Positions 43,797-55,486 of a stretch of DNA of 64,000 nucleotides are shown in pieces. The notes beneath the pieces are model-generated. The model saw only the letters and a program-made list of their open reading frames with translations, was not told the origin of the DNA and did no database searches. This stretch comes from Adiantum capillus-veneris (lineage: Eukaryota > Streptophyta > Polypodiopsida > Polypodiales > Pteridaceae), in contig CM043953.1 in assembly GCA_014529385.2 (NCBI GenBank), positions 108,072,549-108,136,548 on the forward strand, in the 5' to 3' direction. Both the position numbers and the translations under genes were made by a program. How positions within the stretch are numbered: the stretch's first letter is position 1; every line of letters begins with the position of its first letter.

Positions 43797-44710
43797 TTGA
43801 CTAGGGTGTTACCGCTATGGAAAACGCGAACGTTCATACGAACATTCGCTTGGCCTCTCTCGAACGGGTCGTGCAAGGGCTTAGTTCCCGACTTACCGCT
43901 CTCGGCTTATCCGATGACCATGCGTATTTTCAAGGGTGAAACTCGTCTTCGACAATTGCGGACGCAGATTGCTGCTTTTGGGCGTTCACAGGGTGGTCCA
44001 ACTGCCACGATTCCGTACAATACTACAAATTTCTCAAGGGAGGAGAAGGAATGTACGGATCCGCCGTAAATAATTGGTTGCACCAGTGGACCACGTATGT
44101 TGACCTCCACGGGGAGCATGATGAGTGGAGAATTCAGACGATTCCTCTCTATTTGCACAGCAAGGCGCTTACCTGGTGATGTGATATGACAGAGAAGCCT
44201 AGGACGTAGGCTGATTTCTGTGTGAAATTCAAGAGGGATTTCGCCAAAATGGATCCTTTGAAAGCTTACGTCAAATTGCAGAGTCTTTCGAGAAAAGCTC
44301 TTTCTTTTGGGAAGTACACAACTTTCAAAGAAGTTCTTACCTTCTGCAAGGTGGATTCTACGCACGTTGTGCACATGTACTTGTTGGGCTTACATGAAGA
44401 TTATCATTGGGCCTTAATCAAGGACAAAGCCCCGACTGATGTCGAGGATGCAGTGGCAAAGGCTAGGACGTTCTATTTGATAAATGGAGCGAATTATGAG
44501 AAGAAAAGAACTTCAGACCATCATTCCGGTGAGGGCGCTTCGAGGAAGCGACCTTGATTCTAGCACTAGTCCAAATCACCGCCGAGATCTTCTCAGGAGA
44601 AGAAGAAAGCCAAAAATGCTTCGGTTGCTGATGCAGTGAAGAAGGGGACTTGCTTCGGATGTGGCCAGATGGGTCATCAAATCAAGGATTGCCCCAAGAA
44701 GAAGCCAAAG
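43797..44710 (+). pseudogene. gag: gag with CCHC zinc knuckle, chromovirus
   Basis: The frames together show a gypsy gag: WLHQWTTYVDLHGEHDEW, IPLYLHSKALTW, then an intact stretch at 44222-44557 (KFKRDFAKMDPLKAYVKL, LLGLHEDYHWALI). The zinc knuckle CFGCGQMGHQIKDC follows at about 44650-44692. The upstream part needs frame changes and has in-frame stops. The product would package RNA. Confidence 0.75.
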
Positions 44711-44829
44711 AAATCGCAAGATCGTCCTTCGGTTCAGATTCACGAGATCTCAGGTAACTCTGATGTCTTTCAAGTTGAAATCCATCATTTAGCGTAAGTT
44801 CATGCACTAATTGTACTTCTAGCACCAAA

Positions 44830-45609
44830 GTGTTTGATAAGCACGATCTTCTCCGTTTCCTCGGAAAGATCAATGGTCATGACGGGACCGTACTCCTTGA
44901 TAATGGAAGCTTACACAATTTTGTGGATGCAAAATCGGTGCAAAAATTGAGCCTGCGGACACGGGACAGTGACCATGAGTATCGCGTGAAGATGGCTCAT
45001 GGCGAGGATACGGATTTATGGAATCGGATGGTTCCAGATTTGTCGCTCGAGCTATCTGATTACAAAGAGAACGTGGATTTCCACATCATATGCTTGGATA
45101 GAGCAGATGTTATTTTAGGAATTCCATGGTTTTATGATAAACAAGACTCATTGTATATAGACTATGTACATCACTCTCTTGTTTTTGTTAAGCAGGACAT
45201 GCCTCATGTATTTGTTTCACTTTGTAATCAGATTTCTGTAAATAATGGTTTTGCACTACCAGTTCTTATTGCTTTGGAAATGTATAAAGATATAAAGTTT
45301 TCTGATATTGACTTTTATCAATGTGTACCATCTGGTTGGTTTGATTCATTAGTGCTTGGTACTTTTGTCACTGAATTTTGTAAAAATGTTTCATGTTCTT
45401 TTGTTGAACTTGAGGATTCCGACGAGTCCAACCTTACCCGAGAAATCATGACTGATTTCAAGGATGTTTTTTCTGATGATCTGCCTCTTGGCTTGTCGCC
45501 TTCAAGAGGGGTAGATCATGACATTGAGTTGGTGGCTGGTAGTCAGCCCTTCTCAAAGCAACCCTATCGGTTTAGTAAAACCGAGGAGGACGAGATTCAA
45601 CGAAGCTGA
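44830..45609 (+). pseudogene. aspartic protease and linker, chromovirus
   Basis: HDGTVLLDNGSLHNFVDAKS carries the protease site as DNGS instead of the usual DSGA or DSGS. ADVILGIPWFY is the second family motif. The frame runs on to SQPFSKQPYRFSKTEEDEIQ, the start of the RT N-terminal extension, and then stops at 45609, after which RT continues in another frame. The frame itself is open for 259 codons. The substituted active-site residue makes activity doubtful. Confidence 0.8.
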
Positions 45610-46320
45610 AAGATTATCTTGACAGGAGTTTTGTTCGCCCAAGTAAATCTTCGTGGGGAGCGCCAATGTTACTTTCTCGAAAAAAGGATAACACTATGTG
45701 ATTTTGCGTGGATTACAAAGGGTTGAATAAGCTCACTGTTAAGAACAAAAGTATCCGCTCCCGCGTATGGACAATATGATAGATCGGCTCCATGGAGCGC
45801 TGTATTTTACGAAGATAGACCTGCAATCAGGCTATCACCAGGTACGGATCAAACTGGAAGACGTTTCTAAGACAGGTTTCCATACGCGTTATGGTCACTA
45901 TGAGTTTTTGTTCTTGCCTTTTGGTTTGACCAATGCTCTAGCTACCTTTCAGCAGATAATGAATGATTTGCTGAGACTGTTTCTAGGCAACTTCGTTGTT
46001 GTATTTCTCGATGACACGTTGATCTATAGCCGAAGTTTGTCTGAGCACTTAGCGCATATACGCGCTGTTCTCGAAGTACTGAGAACTAAGAAGCTTTATG
46101 CCAAGGCTTTTAAGTGTGAATTCTTTAGGAAAGAGCTTTTATACTTGGGTCACATCATTTACTCGCGATGGAATTCGCGTTGACCCTGAAAAGTTGGATA
46201 AAGTGCGAAATTGGCCGATTCTGAAGAATGTACGCCAAGTAAAGTCCTTTTTAGGCTTTACAAGATTCTTTCGCAAATTTATCAAGGATTACTCTAAAGT
46301 TGCTACTCCGCTTACGTAAC
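45604..46320 (+). pseudogene. reverse transcriptase, chromovirus
   Basis: VRPSKSSWGAPMLLSRKKD, then a stop, a frameshift into 45767-46183, and FTKIDLQSGYHQVRI (motif A), LPFGLTNALATFQQIMND (motif B), VVVFLDDTLIYSRS (residues 77-90, FLDD where most have YVDD), and KKLYAKAFKCEFFRKELLYL. A frameshift near 46165 moves to 46098-46319 (TRDGIRVDPEKLDKVRNWP, RFFRKFIKDYSKVATPLT). Both catalytic aspartates are present, but stops and two frameshifts disable it. Confidence 0.85.
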
Positions 46321-46334
46321 TTTTAAAAGGAGGG

Positions 46335-46870
46335 GTGAAAGGGCCGAAGACTTCAGGACCTCACCGTAAAGGTAACCCCCCTATTGTCTGGAATGAGGGT
46401 CTCGACGAGAGCTTTTGGACACTAAAGCACTTGGTGACTACCGCGCCAATATTGCACATTGTGGACCCTAGCAAACCGTTTGTGGTTGAGATGGATGCTA
46501 GTGATTATGCCATTGGTGCGGCGTTATACCAGGATGGACGTCCTGTTGCGTTTGAAAGTAAGAAACTTTCTGATGCTGAGATGCGTTATCCAACGAGAAG
46601 GAGCTTTAGGCCGTAGTCCACGCCTTGAGGAAATGGAGACACTACTTATATGGCTCTACGTTTGTAGCATGGACAGATCATCACTCTTTGCGCTGTCTGT
46701 GATCAGGGTGATCTTAGAGACCGGAAGGCTAGATGGGTTGAGCTTATGCAAGAGTTTGACTTTGAGGACCGTTATAGAAAAGGATCTAGCAATCGAGCTG
46801 CTGATGCACTCGGGGGGGATTCTTGAGGTTAATGCCTTGTCTATGGTTGAAATCTCGACGGACTTCTATC
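46335..46870 (+). pseudogene. RNase H, chromovirus
   Basis: Frame 46335-46616 contains PFVVEMDASDYAIGAALYQD and RPVAFESKKLSDAEMRYPT, the start of Ty3 RNase H with its catalytic DAS. The rest lies in other frames after a shift near 46600. It precedes integrase as usual. Confidence 0.75.
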
Positions 46871-47027
46871 TCTCTCTTCGAGGGCTATGTCGTTCCAATA
46901 GCCATTTTTGCAAGATATGGAACGAGGTCGAAGCGGGGCATGACTCGCGTACAGGCTTGGGTGATCCGGAGACCCAAGTGAGTCGTGCTGGAGAGACGAG
47001 ACAGCGACAATATTCCTTCCTTTAAAG

Positions 47028-47700
47028 GTGGACTATTGTTTAGAATTGGTAAAGTCTGCGTGCCGGAAATCAATGAGGTTTGACAAAAGGATTTTGTGCG
47101 AATGCCACGATGTTCCTAGTGCTAGGCACCCAGGTATTCAAAGAACTTTAGCTTTGGTCAAGCGATATTTCTATTGGCCAAGAATGCGCTCTTACATAGA
47201 GAGCTATGTGAAGAGATGCGCTCAGTGTTAGGTCAATAAGGCAGAGCGCCTTAGGAAAGCTGGCCTGCTACATCCATTGGAAATCCCAGATGCCAAGTGA
47301 CAGAGTATTTCCATGGACTTCATCGTTGGTTTGCTAAATACTAGTCGGGGCAACTTACAAAGATGACGAAATTTATACCGATGACGTCGACAGTGAAAGG
47401 CCATTCTGTATGGTCTACCAGAGGATATCGTCAGTGATCTAGATACTAAGTTCATTGGCCGATTTTGGTGAGATGTGTTTACTCATCTTCAGACGAAGTT
47501 GAGTATGTCATCTGCTAACCATCCTGAGTCCATTGGACAAACTGAGAGGATGAATCATACATTAGAGGACATGTTGAGAGCCTATGTCTCTCACAGGCAG
47601 TCTGATTGGGAAAGGTATCTTCCACAATTAGAGTTTGCCTATAATAGTAGCAAGCATCTACTACTGGATTTAGCCACTTCATGCTGATGTATGGATTTGA
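47028..47700 (+). pseudogene. integrase, chromovirus, damaged
   Basis: 47028-47231 contains the HHCC zinc finger: LCECHDVPSARHPGIQRTL, then YVKRCAQC. After a stop, ISMDFIVGLLNT shows the first catalytic aspartate region. Part of the core is scrambled. 47475-47687 resumes with ANHPESIGQTERMNHTLEDM, which holds the catalytic glutamate, and DWERYLPQLEFAYNSSKH. Interrupted by several stops. Confidence 0.8.
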
Positions 47701-47949
47701 GCCTAAATCCCTAATTGCTATCGGCTTAGAGAGAAAGTCAAGGAACGCCAAGCTCGTGATTTCCTGTATGACATGCAAGAAATGAATTGGCTAAGGATGT
47801 ATAAGAACGGCTCGAGATCGAGTCACTACTTATGCTAATCAAAAGAGATCTTCCAGGACTCTAGATATGGGACAATGAGTCTATCTGAAGATGCCCAAGG
47901 ATTCCAACACTATGCGAACGGGAAAGCATTATAAGATTTCAGCTAGATA

Positions 47950-48270
47950 TTGTGGTCCATTCTTGATCACAAGAAGATTGGCCAAGTTGCTTATAAACTG
48001 GCTCTTCCTTTGGATGTTAGTGTACATCTAGTGTTTCATGTTAGCCGCCTTAAAGTAAAATTGGGCAAAGCCAACGTTGTTGTGCCTATTGAGGAAAATG
48101 TATGGCAAGATATGCAAACTAATTATATTCCTAGAGAACCAGAGGCAATTTTAGATCATCGTACCTGTCATTCGCGCCAAAAGGCTTATGATGAGTACTT
48201 AATTAAATGGAAGGGTCAATCTGAAAGGTTTGCTACTTGGGAACCAGTTAGAGCTTTGAAAGCTCAGTAG
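47950..48270 (+). pseudogene. integrase C-terminus with chromodomain
   Basis: KIGQVAYKLALPLDVSVHLV and FHVSRLK are the GPY/F-like module. They are followed by PEAILDHRTCHSRQ and YDEYLIKWKGQSERFATWEP, a chromodomain with its aromatic and acidic core. Chromodomains direct such elements to modified chromatin (established for chromoviruses). The frame ends with TAG at 48268. Confidence 0.88.
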
Positions 48271-49033
48271 CAGAGGAGATCGACATGGCACACGTGGCGG
48301 TGGCCACAGTGGCCTCGACGTCAGATTTCTAGTCAAATGACAGGTGTCACCACTAGCTTCAGCCAGAGAGAGGCTTGTGAGTGGCAGAGAGAGGCAATGA
48401 CTGCTCTCTATAATTAATTTGGACCCTTGTGTTGGAGTTCAAGTTATTGGTGTTTGGACCCATAGGTCGGAGTTCAATGCACATGCATCTAGCAAGGAAC
48501 CAATCAAACGTCTAAAACACTATGGATGGGCGCGCCAATTTATTGTTGTTGGTCAAATTATGGACGGGATGTGTTCCAACAGGTCATTATCTTGGAGTTT
48601 TATATCTTGGACATGATGTGTTCACAGTTAACGAATAAGGATTATTGGACGTAGTGTGGTCTACAGTTCAAAGTTTTTACAAAGGCAATCGATGCTCAAG
48701 ATGGCATTACTTTCAGGTACAAAGTTGAGGAGAGCAACACCGATGTGTATCCAGTATCCCGGCCGGTGCTGGGGTGTCCATGGTAGCTTCTACATCGACT
48801 TGATCTCACTATTGATGTCCACTATGAGTTGCACAGAGAGTGTTAAAGTTTTGGCATCTCAAGTGAACTGCCCAATGTGATCTCATTATTTAGTTTGGCT
48901 TTTAGGTATTTATTTTACTTTATTGGCAAAGTCTTGGGTAGGGCAATTTACGGGGATTGCTATATAAGCAATCCCTTGCCTCCATTGTATACACATTTCA
49001 GTTATTCATTGCCAAGGTTGATTGGTTCAAGAG

Positions 49034-49035
<2 letters not shown>
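48271..49035. other. LTR-like debris
   Basis: There is no gene. TGGGTAGGGCAATTTA and a TATATAAG about 25 bases later (48940-48980) also occur at 59752-59785 within LTR C. This is therefore probably a diverged relative of that LTR. Confidence 0.5.

Positions 49036-49077
<42 letters not shown>
49026..49077. repeat. (CT)n microsatellite
   Basis: CT repeat of about 45 bases ending in CCCCC. Confidence 0.97.
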
Positions 49078-49079
<2 letters not shown>

Positions 49080-49799
49080 CCTTGGTCTCTACGCTTCCGC
49101 ATCGTCGACTTTGACAAGAATTTGAACTGTAGAGTGACACTACATCCAAGAATCCCCATTGGGGAAATGCAATCACATCACGCTCAAGATTCGTCAAGAC
49201 AATGGACTTTGGAACACACCTTGTCCATAATCTCTCCAACACAATGAATTGTTGTAGCATATCCATAGTGTTTTGTATATGTCACTTTTCCACCATCTCG
49301 TACTCCTCAAGCAACTTTGTTAGTAACAAGGGAGCTAATTGAATACTAGTCAATCCAATGTCGCGGAGAGTTGATCATGGATGAGCTTTGCCTTCATACT
49401 GATTGCATGGAAGTTCGGGCTTCAAACTTGATGGAAAATAAGTGACCAAGAAGCGTGACCGCTCGCATCGTAGAGTCTATATTGCGGGAAGATTTCTTGT
49501 GTGAACGCTCGAACAATTGCAGAAACTTGTCAATCTGAAGTCAAGTCCACCCATTGTTGCCAGGGCGCAAATTGTCAAAGGTGCAACGGAAAAGGGTGAA
49601 TCGGGTGATGATCTCATCTGCACTCACAAGCCAACCTCCTCTCGGGACCAGGCAGCCAATGGATCTTGGATCTATTGCCTCCTTGTAGATGGCCTCCGAT
49701 CGCGTACTGCCCATCCAACGGGCACAAGTAGCAACCTGCTCATAGGAATCTGCAACTAGGGGTCCAACATGGAGGGAATAGCCACCGGTGCTAGAAGGG

Positions 49800-50323
49800 G
49801 GGAGACAGATTGCAAGCAAAAAACCCTAGGGAGAGAGAGATCGTTGGTTATAGCAAAATGCTAGAGAGAGAGCGAGAGGCCGCACATAGAAATGCTAGAG
49901 AGAGAACTCTAGAGAGAGAAAACTCTAAAGAGAGTGCCGAAAACGCTGGAAGCTTATGCCAAATGTAGAAGGGGTGGGGGGTGTGCATATATAGGGCAAT
50001 AGGGAAATTGCCTTGCCTAGCATAGAAACCCTACGATGCTAATAAACGGCCAAAATGCTAATAAAGGTGTAAACTCATTGAAACTGACGTGCAACACACA
50101 TTTAGTAGCACAAATAGAGAACGCTAGACTCTGGGTACCCCTAGGAATAGGGTCCCCGCCTCATGGCAGCCTATCGGGTGGGCAACACCATGGAGTGCAT
50201 CAGCGAGAAAAGGTACGTCTATCTCAGATACGGCTGGACAAAGCCACAAAACAGCCTTCGCTCCTCAATTTGCTCCCAGGACATACCGGAGCCAGCACCA
50301 CACAAGAATCTGAACTGATAACA
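49800..50323 (-). repeat. copia LTR, minus strand, far end uncertain
   Basis: On the minus strand the sequence after the copia RNase H end has a polypurine tract (AGATGAGAGGGGG) and then TGTTATCAGTTCAG at 50323, an LTR start. A TATA-like CCCTATATATGCAC lies near 50000. The LTR's other end was not fixed; 49541-49819 has an open frame with no known motif. Confidence 0.5.
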
Positions 50324-50369
50324 CCCCCTCTCATCTCCCGGATGGGAAACAATTCCAAGGGAGTTGGCA

Positions 50370-50531
50370 TAAGACGATAATGTCGCCTATGGAAAAGGTT
50401 TGGTGAAGATATCAACAGGGTTATCTGACATAGAATATACTCTAGTCGAATAGAGCCATCCTTGGTCTTCTCACTAACAAAATGGTACTATATCTCTATA
50501 TGCTCAGTCTGGGCATGAAACACTAGGTTCT
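50370..50531 (-). pseudogene. Ty1/copia RNase H C-terminal fragment
   Basis: The minus strand encodes NLVFHAQTEHIEI, YHFVSEKTKDGSIRLEYILC and, after frame changes, the usual final region before the polypurine tract. This is the conserved end of copia RNase H. It is cut off at 50531, where a family-B LTR starts. Confidence 0.75.
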
Positions 50532-50640
50532 TGTCACAAACTGTTGATGTGTCAAGCCATTAAAGAACGAAGCCAACCTACAGATCCTGGTCGAGAGGCC
50601 TAAACCCCAAGTGAAGAAGCAGAAGCAGCAGAAGAAGTTT
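50532..50640 (+). repeat. LTR B1, left part, split by the gypsy2 insertion
   Basis: Begins TGTCACAAACTGTTGATG and matches the start of LTR B2 at 57221. It breaks off at AGTTT (50636-50640), the target duplication of gypsy2, and resumes at 56070. Confidence 0.88.
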
Positions 50641-50780
50641 TGTCCCGAAATGATGATGTGACATTACCAGATGGATCAAAGACCATATTTATAAGGTGTT
50701 CCCAACTTATGGGGTTTTGTCCGTCGATAAGGCCTAGGGGACATAAGTAAAAAAAAAATGAAAGAGAAGGCCCAAGCTGG
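50641..50780 (+). repeat. 5' LTR of gypsy2, truncated
   Basis: TGTCCCGAAATGATGATG onward aligns with the first 140 bases of the 3' LTR, through CCCAACTTATGGGGTT and AAAGAGAAGGCCCAA, and then stops matching. Confidence 0.85.
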
Positions 50781-50869
50781 CAAGAAACGATGAAAGATCC
50801 GAAGATAGAAAAAATAAGAAAGCCAAGAAAAGAAAATCCCACCAAAGATCTCGGAAATATTTAGATAGC

Positions 50870-51800
50870 TTGGAGGAGACTTCATCCTCTTCTGAGAGTT
50901 TGGACTCTGATGAACCAATGTTTTATTCTAAGAGGAAGCATTTGTACAGAGCCAACCAATATGACTTTCTCGAGGACAAGAGCAAGAAGACCAAAGATTT
51001 CAAGGAGGGTGGACAAGCACTTAAGTTTGATATTTTTTCAGGCTTTCGAGATAAGCACAAGGCCCTCGCTTTTATTCAACAGTTTGACATAGCTTATTCT
51101 GGAGGGCACTATTCAGAGCACTCCAAGGTTCGGAGGGCAGCATCTTCTTTGAAAGGAAATGCACAGACATGGTGGTCCGTCCACTCTCTTGCTACGAGTG
51201 GAAGCACCGACAAAGTGGCTGAAGTTCAAGCGACTTTTCACTTCCTCTTGGCTCACTCCGGAGTACGAACGTGATGTGATAACCACTTGGAATCACTTTC
51301 GGATGATCAAGGAAGATATTTTGGATACTTATTGTCATAGATTTTGGGATACCTTCTTACCGGCCTCTTATTTTAGAAAGATCACTTTTAAAGAACACAA
51401 CAAGCGATTTTGTTGTGGTCTACCCAAAGAGATACGAGATTACTGCTTACTGTAGAAGTCCGAGTCCATACAACAACTGATGGGACATGCTAAGCAAGGG
51501 TTTGCTATGCATTCGGGTACTCTTATGCATCCAACTGATCAACCTTTGACAGTCAGGACCAGACATAATTTGAATAATGGCAACAGAAGAAAAGAGAAGT
51601 TTCAGAAAAAGAAAGATACATGCATTTGGGTACTCTTATGCATCCAACTGATCAACCTTTGACAGCCAGGACCAGACATAATTTGAATAATGGCAACAGA
51701 AGAAAAGAGAAGTTTCAGATACATGTCCCTAACTAACAGAGGAACAGAAATCCGAGTACTTAAAAAACAGGGAAGTGCTTTGAATGTGGGAAACAAGGAC
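50870..51800 (+). pseudogene. gag: gag of gypsy2
   Basis: 50870-51274 reads KFDIFSGFRDKHKALAFIQQ and SLKGNAQTWWSVHSLA, a typical gypsy gag core, and shifts frame into 51159-51455 (WNHFRMIKEDILDTYCHRF). The zinc knuckle at about 51778-51820 reads CFECGKQGHI, stop, ACC, so it is broken by a stop. A 113-base tandem duplication lies in the spacer. Confidence 0.78.
51508..51733. repeat. 113-bp tandem duplication in gypsy2 gag
   Basis: 51508-51620 and 51621-51733 are near-identical direct copies (TGCATT(C/T)GGGTACTC, GACATAATTTGAATAATGG). Because 113 is not a multiple of three it shifts the frame. Confidence 0.88.
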
Positions 51801-51959
51801 ATATTTAAGCATGTTGTTTTAAAAAGGCACCCATAGGACAATTAGACGATAGGCCAGAGCAGCCGAAGAACGTGGAAGGAAAAAAAAGTGAAAGTAGGAT
51901 TGGTACCAGATTGTATGGGGACCGACCCGGATCAGATGGATGAAAGCACTGAACTTTGC

Positions 51960-52420
51960 CGCGCATGGGTCAAAGTGCGAGACCAAGAAGCCTTGATCTT
52001 CTTTGACAGAGGAGCCAAGGGCAACTTTATTTCATCCGAATTGGCAGCTTGACTTGGAATCACGCCCAAGGAAATGGGGTCACAGGCGGATGTTGTTCTT
52101 GCAGCACTGGACGGGATGTTGCCATTACGCCTGTCATTGGCAAACTGCGTTTGCATTGTCAGGGGTATTTAGGTCACGAGAACTTTTACATCATGCCTTT
52201 ATAAGGGTGTGACATCCTCCTAGGAATCCCTTGGTTTCACAAGAACAGCGCCGTGGTTGATTATAGGGCCAGGAAAGCGACTTTGAAGAATTAGAAGGGG
52301 CGAGAAATTGTACTTGATGTAAAGCTAAAGGGCGAGTCCGTCCCACTTCTATCGGTTTCGGCTATTTCCAAATTAATGAATTCCAGTCTTTTTGTTTACT
52401 CGATCTTCTTGAAGAAATTG
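51960..52420 (+). pseudogene. aspartic protease remnant of gypsy2
   Basis: EALIFFDRGAKGNFISSELA carries the active site as DRGA in place of DSGA or DTGA. After frame changes, LLGIPWFHKNSAVVDYRARK gives the second family motif. Inactive. Confidence 0.75.
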
Positions 52421-52599
52421 AAAGATGAACAAAGTTCAAACATGTCTGATTCAGAAAAGGAATGGCAAGAATTTCTACACGCACAGGCTAACTGTTTCTT
52501 TGAAGACCTACCAGGCGATTACCTTCTTCTCGTCTTGGGATCACACGATTGATTTGATTCCCGACAGTATTCCACCGAACCGGCCACCTTATCGAGTTA

Positions 52600-53100
52600 G
52601 CCGAGCCCAAAATCAAGAAATAATAAACTAGGTAAAAGAACTTCTAGAAAAGAGTCTCATCCAACCTAGCACTTCACCTTTTTGTTCACGAGTGTTGCTA
52701 GTCTTAATTAAAGATGGATCTTGGAGAATGTGCATTGACTATAGAGCTCTCAAAAAAATCACCATAAAAAATAGATTCCCTATCCGAAGGATTGTTGATA
52801 TACTCGACAGACTTTGGGGATCCTCTTGTTTTAGTAGAATTGATTTGAAGAGTGGATATCATCAGATCCAAATGGTTCTTGGAGACATCTATAAGACAAC
52901 TTTCAGGACGAGTTTTGGTTTGTACGAATATTTGGTGATGCCATTTGGCCTTACGAATGCTCCAGCATTCAACCGTATGATGGGTAGGATTTTTAGAGAG
53001 TATCGATCGTTTGTGGGCACTTTCTTTGACGACATCATCGTCTTCTTCAAGAATGAGATAGAACTCAGACACCACCTGTTGCTGGTTTTCTAGGCACTGC
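52600..53100 (+). pseudogene. reverse transcriptase of gypsy2
   Basis: IQPSTSPFCSRVLLVLIKDG, RMCIDYRALKKITIKNRFP, FSRIDLKSGYHQIQ (motif A), YLVMPFGLTNAPAFNRMM (motif B), TFFDDIIVFFK (FFDD at residues 111-114 of the 52692 frame). Both catalytic aspartates are present. A stop (TAG) follows at 53091, and the thumb continues at 53112-53399 (FFLPKIHFLGHIVEGVRMDP). Confidence 0.88.
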
Positions 53101-53800
53101 AGAAGCATAAGTTGGTTATAAATGCGAAAAAGAGCGAGTTTTTCTTGCCTAAGATACATTTCTTGGGACACATTGTAGAAGGGGTAAGGATGGACCCGCC
53201 CAAAATCGAGACTATTCATGATTGGCCTGATTTAAGGAATGTTCATGAAGCTCGAAGTTTTCTTGGCTTGTGCTCATATTATAGGCGATTTATTCGGAAA
53301 TTTGCAGAGATAGTTTCTCCTTTGCATATGCTGACTCAGAAAGGAGTTCCTTTACTTGGACAGAGATTGCAGCCTTTCAAACACTCAAGAAAAAGTTGAC
53401 AACAGGACCCGTTTTGGCCCTGCTGGACTTGCAAAAGCCATTTGAAGTTTACTGTGATGCTTGTGATCGCAGTTTGGGAGCAGTCTTGATGCAAGAAGGC
53501 CATGTCATTGCTTATGAGAGCAGGATGGTTTCACAGAGTTACGAGAAAGAGCTCTTGGCAGTTATCTATGCTCTTACACAGTGGCGACACTTTCTACTTG
53601 GAGCTGATTTTACTGTCTTTACAGACCATCAGGGTTTACGCTACTTCTTGTCATAGAGGCAGCTTTCGTAAAAGCAAATGAGGTGGGCTAACATCCTGTC
53701 ATAGGTCCATTTCCGGATAGTCCATGTTCAGGGACAAAAGAATTTAGTGGTAGATGCGTTGTCTAGAAAGCCCTTGGTTCTGGCTATCTCGGTGATACAT
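53101..53800 (+). pseudogene. RT thumb and RNase H of gypsy2
   Basis: SFLGLCSYYRRFIRKFAEIV is followed by a frameshift to 53396. Then comes KPFEVYCDACDRSLGAVLMQ with the catalytic DA, KELLAVIYALTQWRHFLLGA, and FTDHQGLRYFLS, then a stop. QKNLVVDALSRKPL marks the RNase H end near 53750. Confidence 0.85.
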
Positions 53801-53817
53801 CATCGAGCTTCGAGGAT

Positions 53818-54805
53818 ATGGTAGGTGCGTACGCCATAGATCTTGATTTTGCAGATATCTTTCACCGGATACAGATTGGAGAGACAATTGCAAGCTATTC
53901 TATAAGGGATGGCTATTTAATGCGGAAAACGATGTGTGCTACACAACCTTTGAGTGTAAAGGTTTTGACAGAGTGCCATTGTTCACCTTTTTTGGGCCAC
54001 CGCGGCATAGATACTACCTTGAAGGCTATTGAGCGTTACTTTTTCTGGCCGAGGCTCAAAAAGGATGTGCACGAGTTTGTTTGCAGCTGTTTGGTATGCC
54101 AAAAGGTCAAGTTTGACAGGCACAAGGCACCGGGACTTCTACAACCTTTACCCATACCCTCCCGTCCCTAGGAAAGCATTGCCATAGATTTTATTTTTGA
54201 TCTTCCCAAGACTCAAAGTGGGCATGATGGCATTTGGACAGTCATCGACAAATTCAGTATTCAGGCCCACCTTCATTCTAGTAAAGAAGACAATTAAGCC
54301 TAAGTATTTGGCGAGTTTGTTGGTGAGGCTGTTCATTTCACAGATTTTTCGGTTACATGGCATGCTCGAATCCATAGTTTCGGACAAAGACCCCCGATTC
54401 ACGAGTTTTTTTTGGAGGGCAATTTGGGAGAACATTGGTACATGGTTGTAATTCTCGTCCTCATTCCCCCCACAGATAGACGAGCAGTCTAAAATAGCAA
54501 ATTCATGGTTTTGGTTTTATTAAAGTCTTACATATTGGATCAGAAGACTCAATGGGAAAAGTACTTGCTCTTGGGTGGAATTTTCATACAACAACATGGT
54601 TAATTTCTCGACGAGGAAGGCGCCATTTGAAGTAATCGAAGGTGCTAAGAAGGTTCCACTATTTCTAAGCATAGAAGATAAGATTTTTGAAGCGGATCAG
54701 TATACGAGAGATTTGGACACTGCTTTTGCCAAGATTCGCGAGGCTCTTGAGAAGTCTCAAGCACGACATAAAACATCGACACGACTTGCAGTTGAAGGAA
54801 GATGA
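53818..54805 (+). pseudogene. integrase of gypsy2
   Basis: HHCC finger in 53818-54171 (ECHCSPFLGHRGIDTTLK, SCLVCQKVKFDRHKA). First catalytic aspartate in IAIDFIFDLPKTQSGHDGIW; second in MLESIVSDKDPRFTSFFW. 54575-54805 gives EFSYNNMVNFSTRKAPFEV and the C-terminal segment. Numerous stops and frameshifts. Confidence 0.82.
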
Positions 54806-55486
54806 TTGGGTGCATTGAATGCGAAGTGGATGGAGGAGGAGGACCTAGCAGATACTCCTCAGATATTGGAACTTTACGTTGAGGCTTTCGGTCTAGCTTG
54901 GAATATTCCGAGAGATCTCGCAAATCAGCTGGGTTGAATCTGGTGCAGATGGGATTGCACAAGAGGGGAGTCACTCCGCTCGGTTGTCACAGATTACCCA
55001 CATAGAATAAAGTCACTGATTTTCCTTTGGATTTCAGGGATACTGGTGTTCCGATAGTATTCTGCTATATGACTTTATGAATGAAGTACTTTGAAATGGG
55101 AATTTTCGAAAATGACTCTAATTTATGTGTGCTCTCTCATGTGATTGTGTTTGAGTCAGGTTTGAAAGACGAAATGATTGCAGCATTTCGGTCTTGAGAT
55201 TCTGTGGACATGACAGCAATAGACATCAGTGAGATTCGATGTGGATCTAGATGTGATTGCTAAACACGTTGCAGAGAGATCATGGTCCCAGATCTCGGTG
55301 GATTTTATGTGCTTTGATTTGAATGTGATGTGGATGTTCAGTGACTGTCGTCTTTGTGCAAGTGATGAATTTGTGTCGTCTAATGCATCGGTACTTAGAG
55401 TCAGTGTCTACTGAACTGGTTTATGGCTTATGTCTGATTTTGCAAGCGTAATCGAGGGCGATTACAATTCTTTCAAGAGGGGGATA

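Larger units (their letters stand above)
43413..48270 (+). mobile_element. Ty3/gypsy chromovirus, plus strand, decayed
   Basis: Order gag, zinc knuckle, protease, RT, RNase H, integrase, chromodomain, all on the plus strand. A possible 5' LTR runs from TGTGAGGCCTG (about 43413) to GATTACA (about 43771). It is followed by CCAGAGCTTTGAC, a degenerate version of a tRNA-iMet primer site. No matching 3' LTR was found after 48270. Stops and frameshifts occur in gag, RT, RNase H and integrase. The chromodomain near the C-terminus places it among chromoviruses. Confidence 0.85.

Noticed and set aside
49541-49819. 92-codon minus-strand frame with normal composition
   Set aside because: No motif recognised, and its position beyond a copia LTR is compatible with chance; not listed as a gene.
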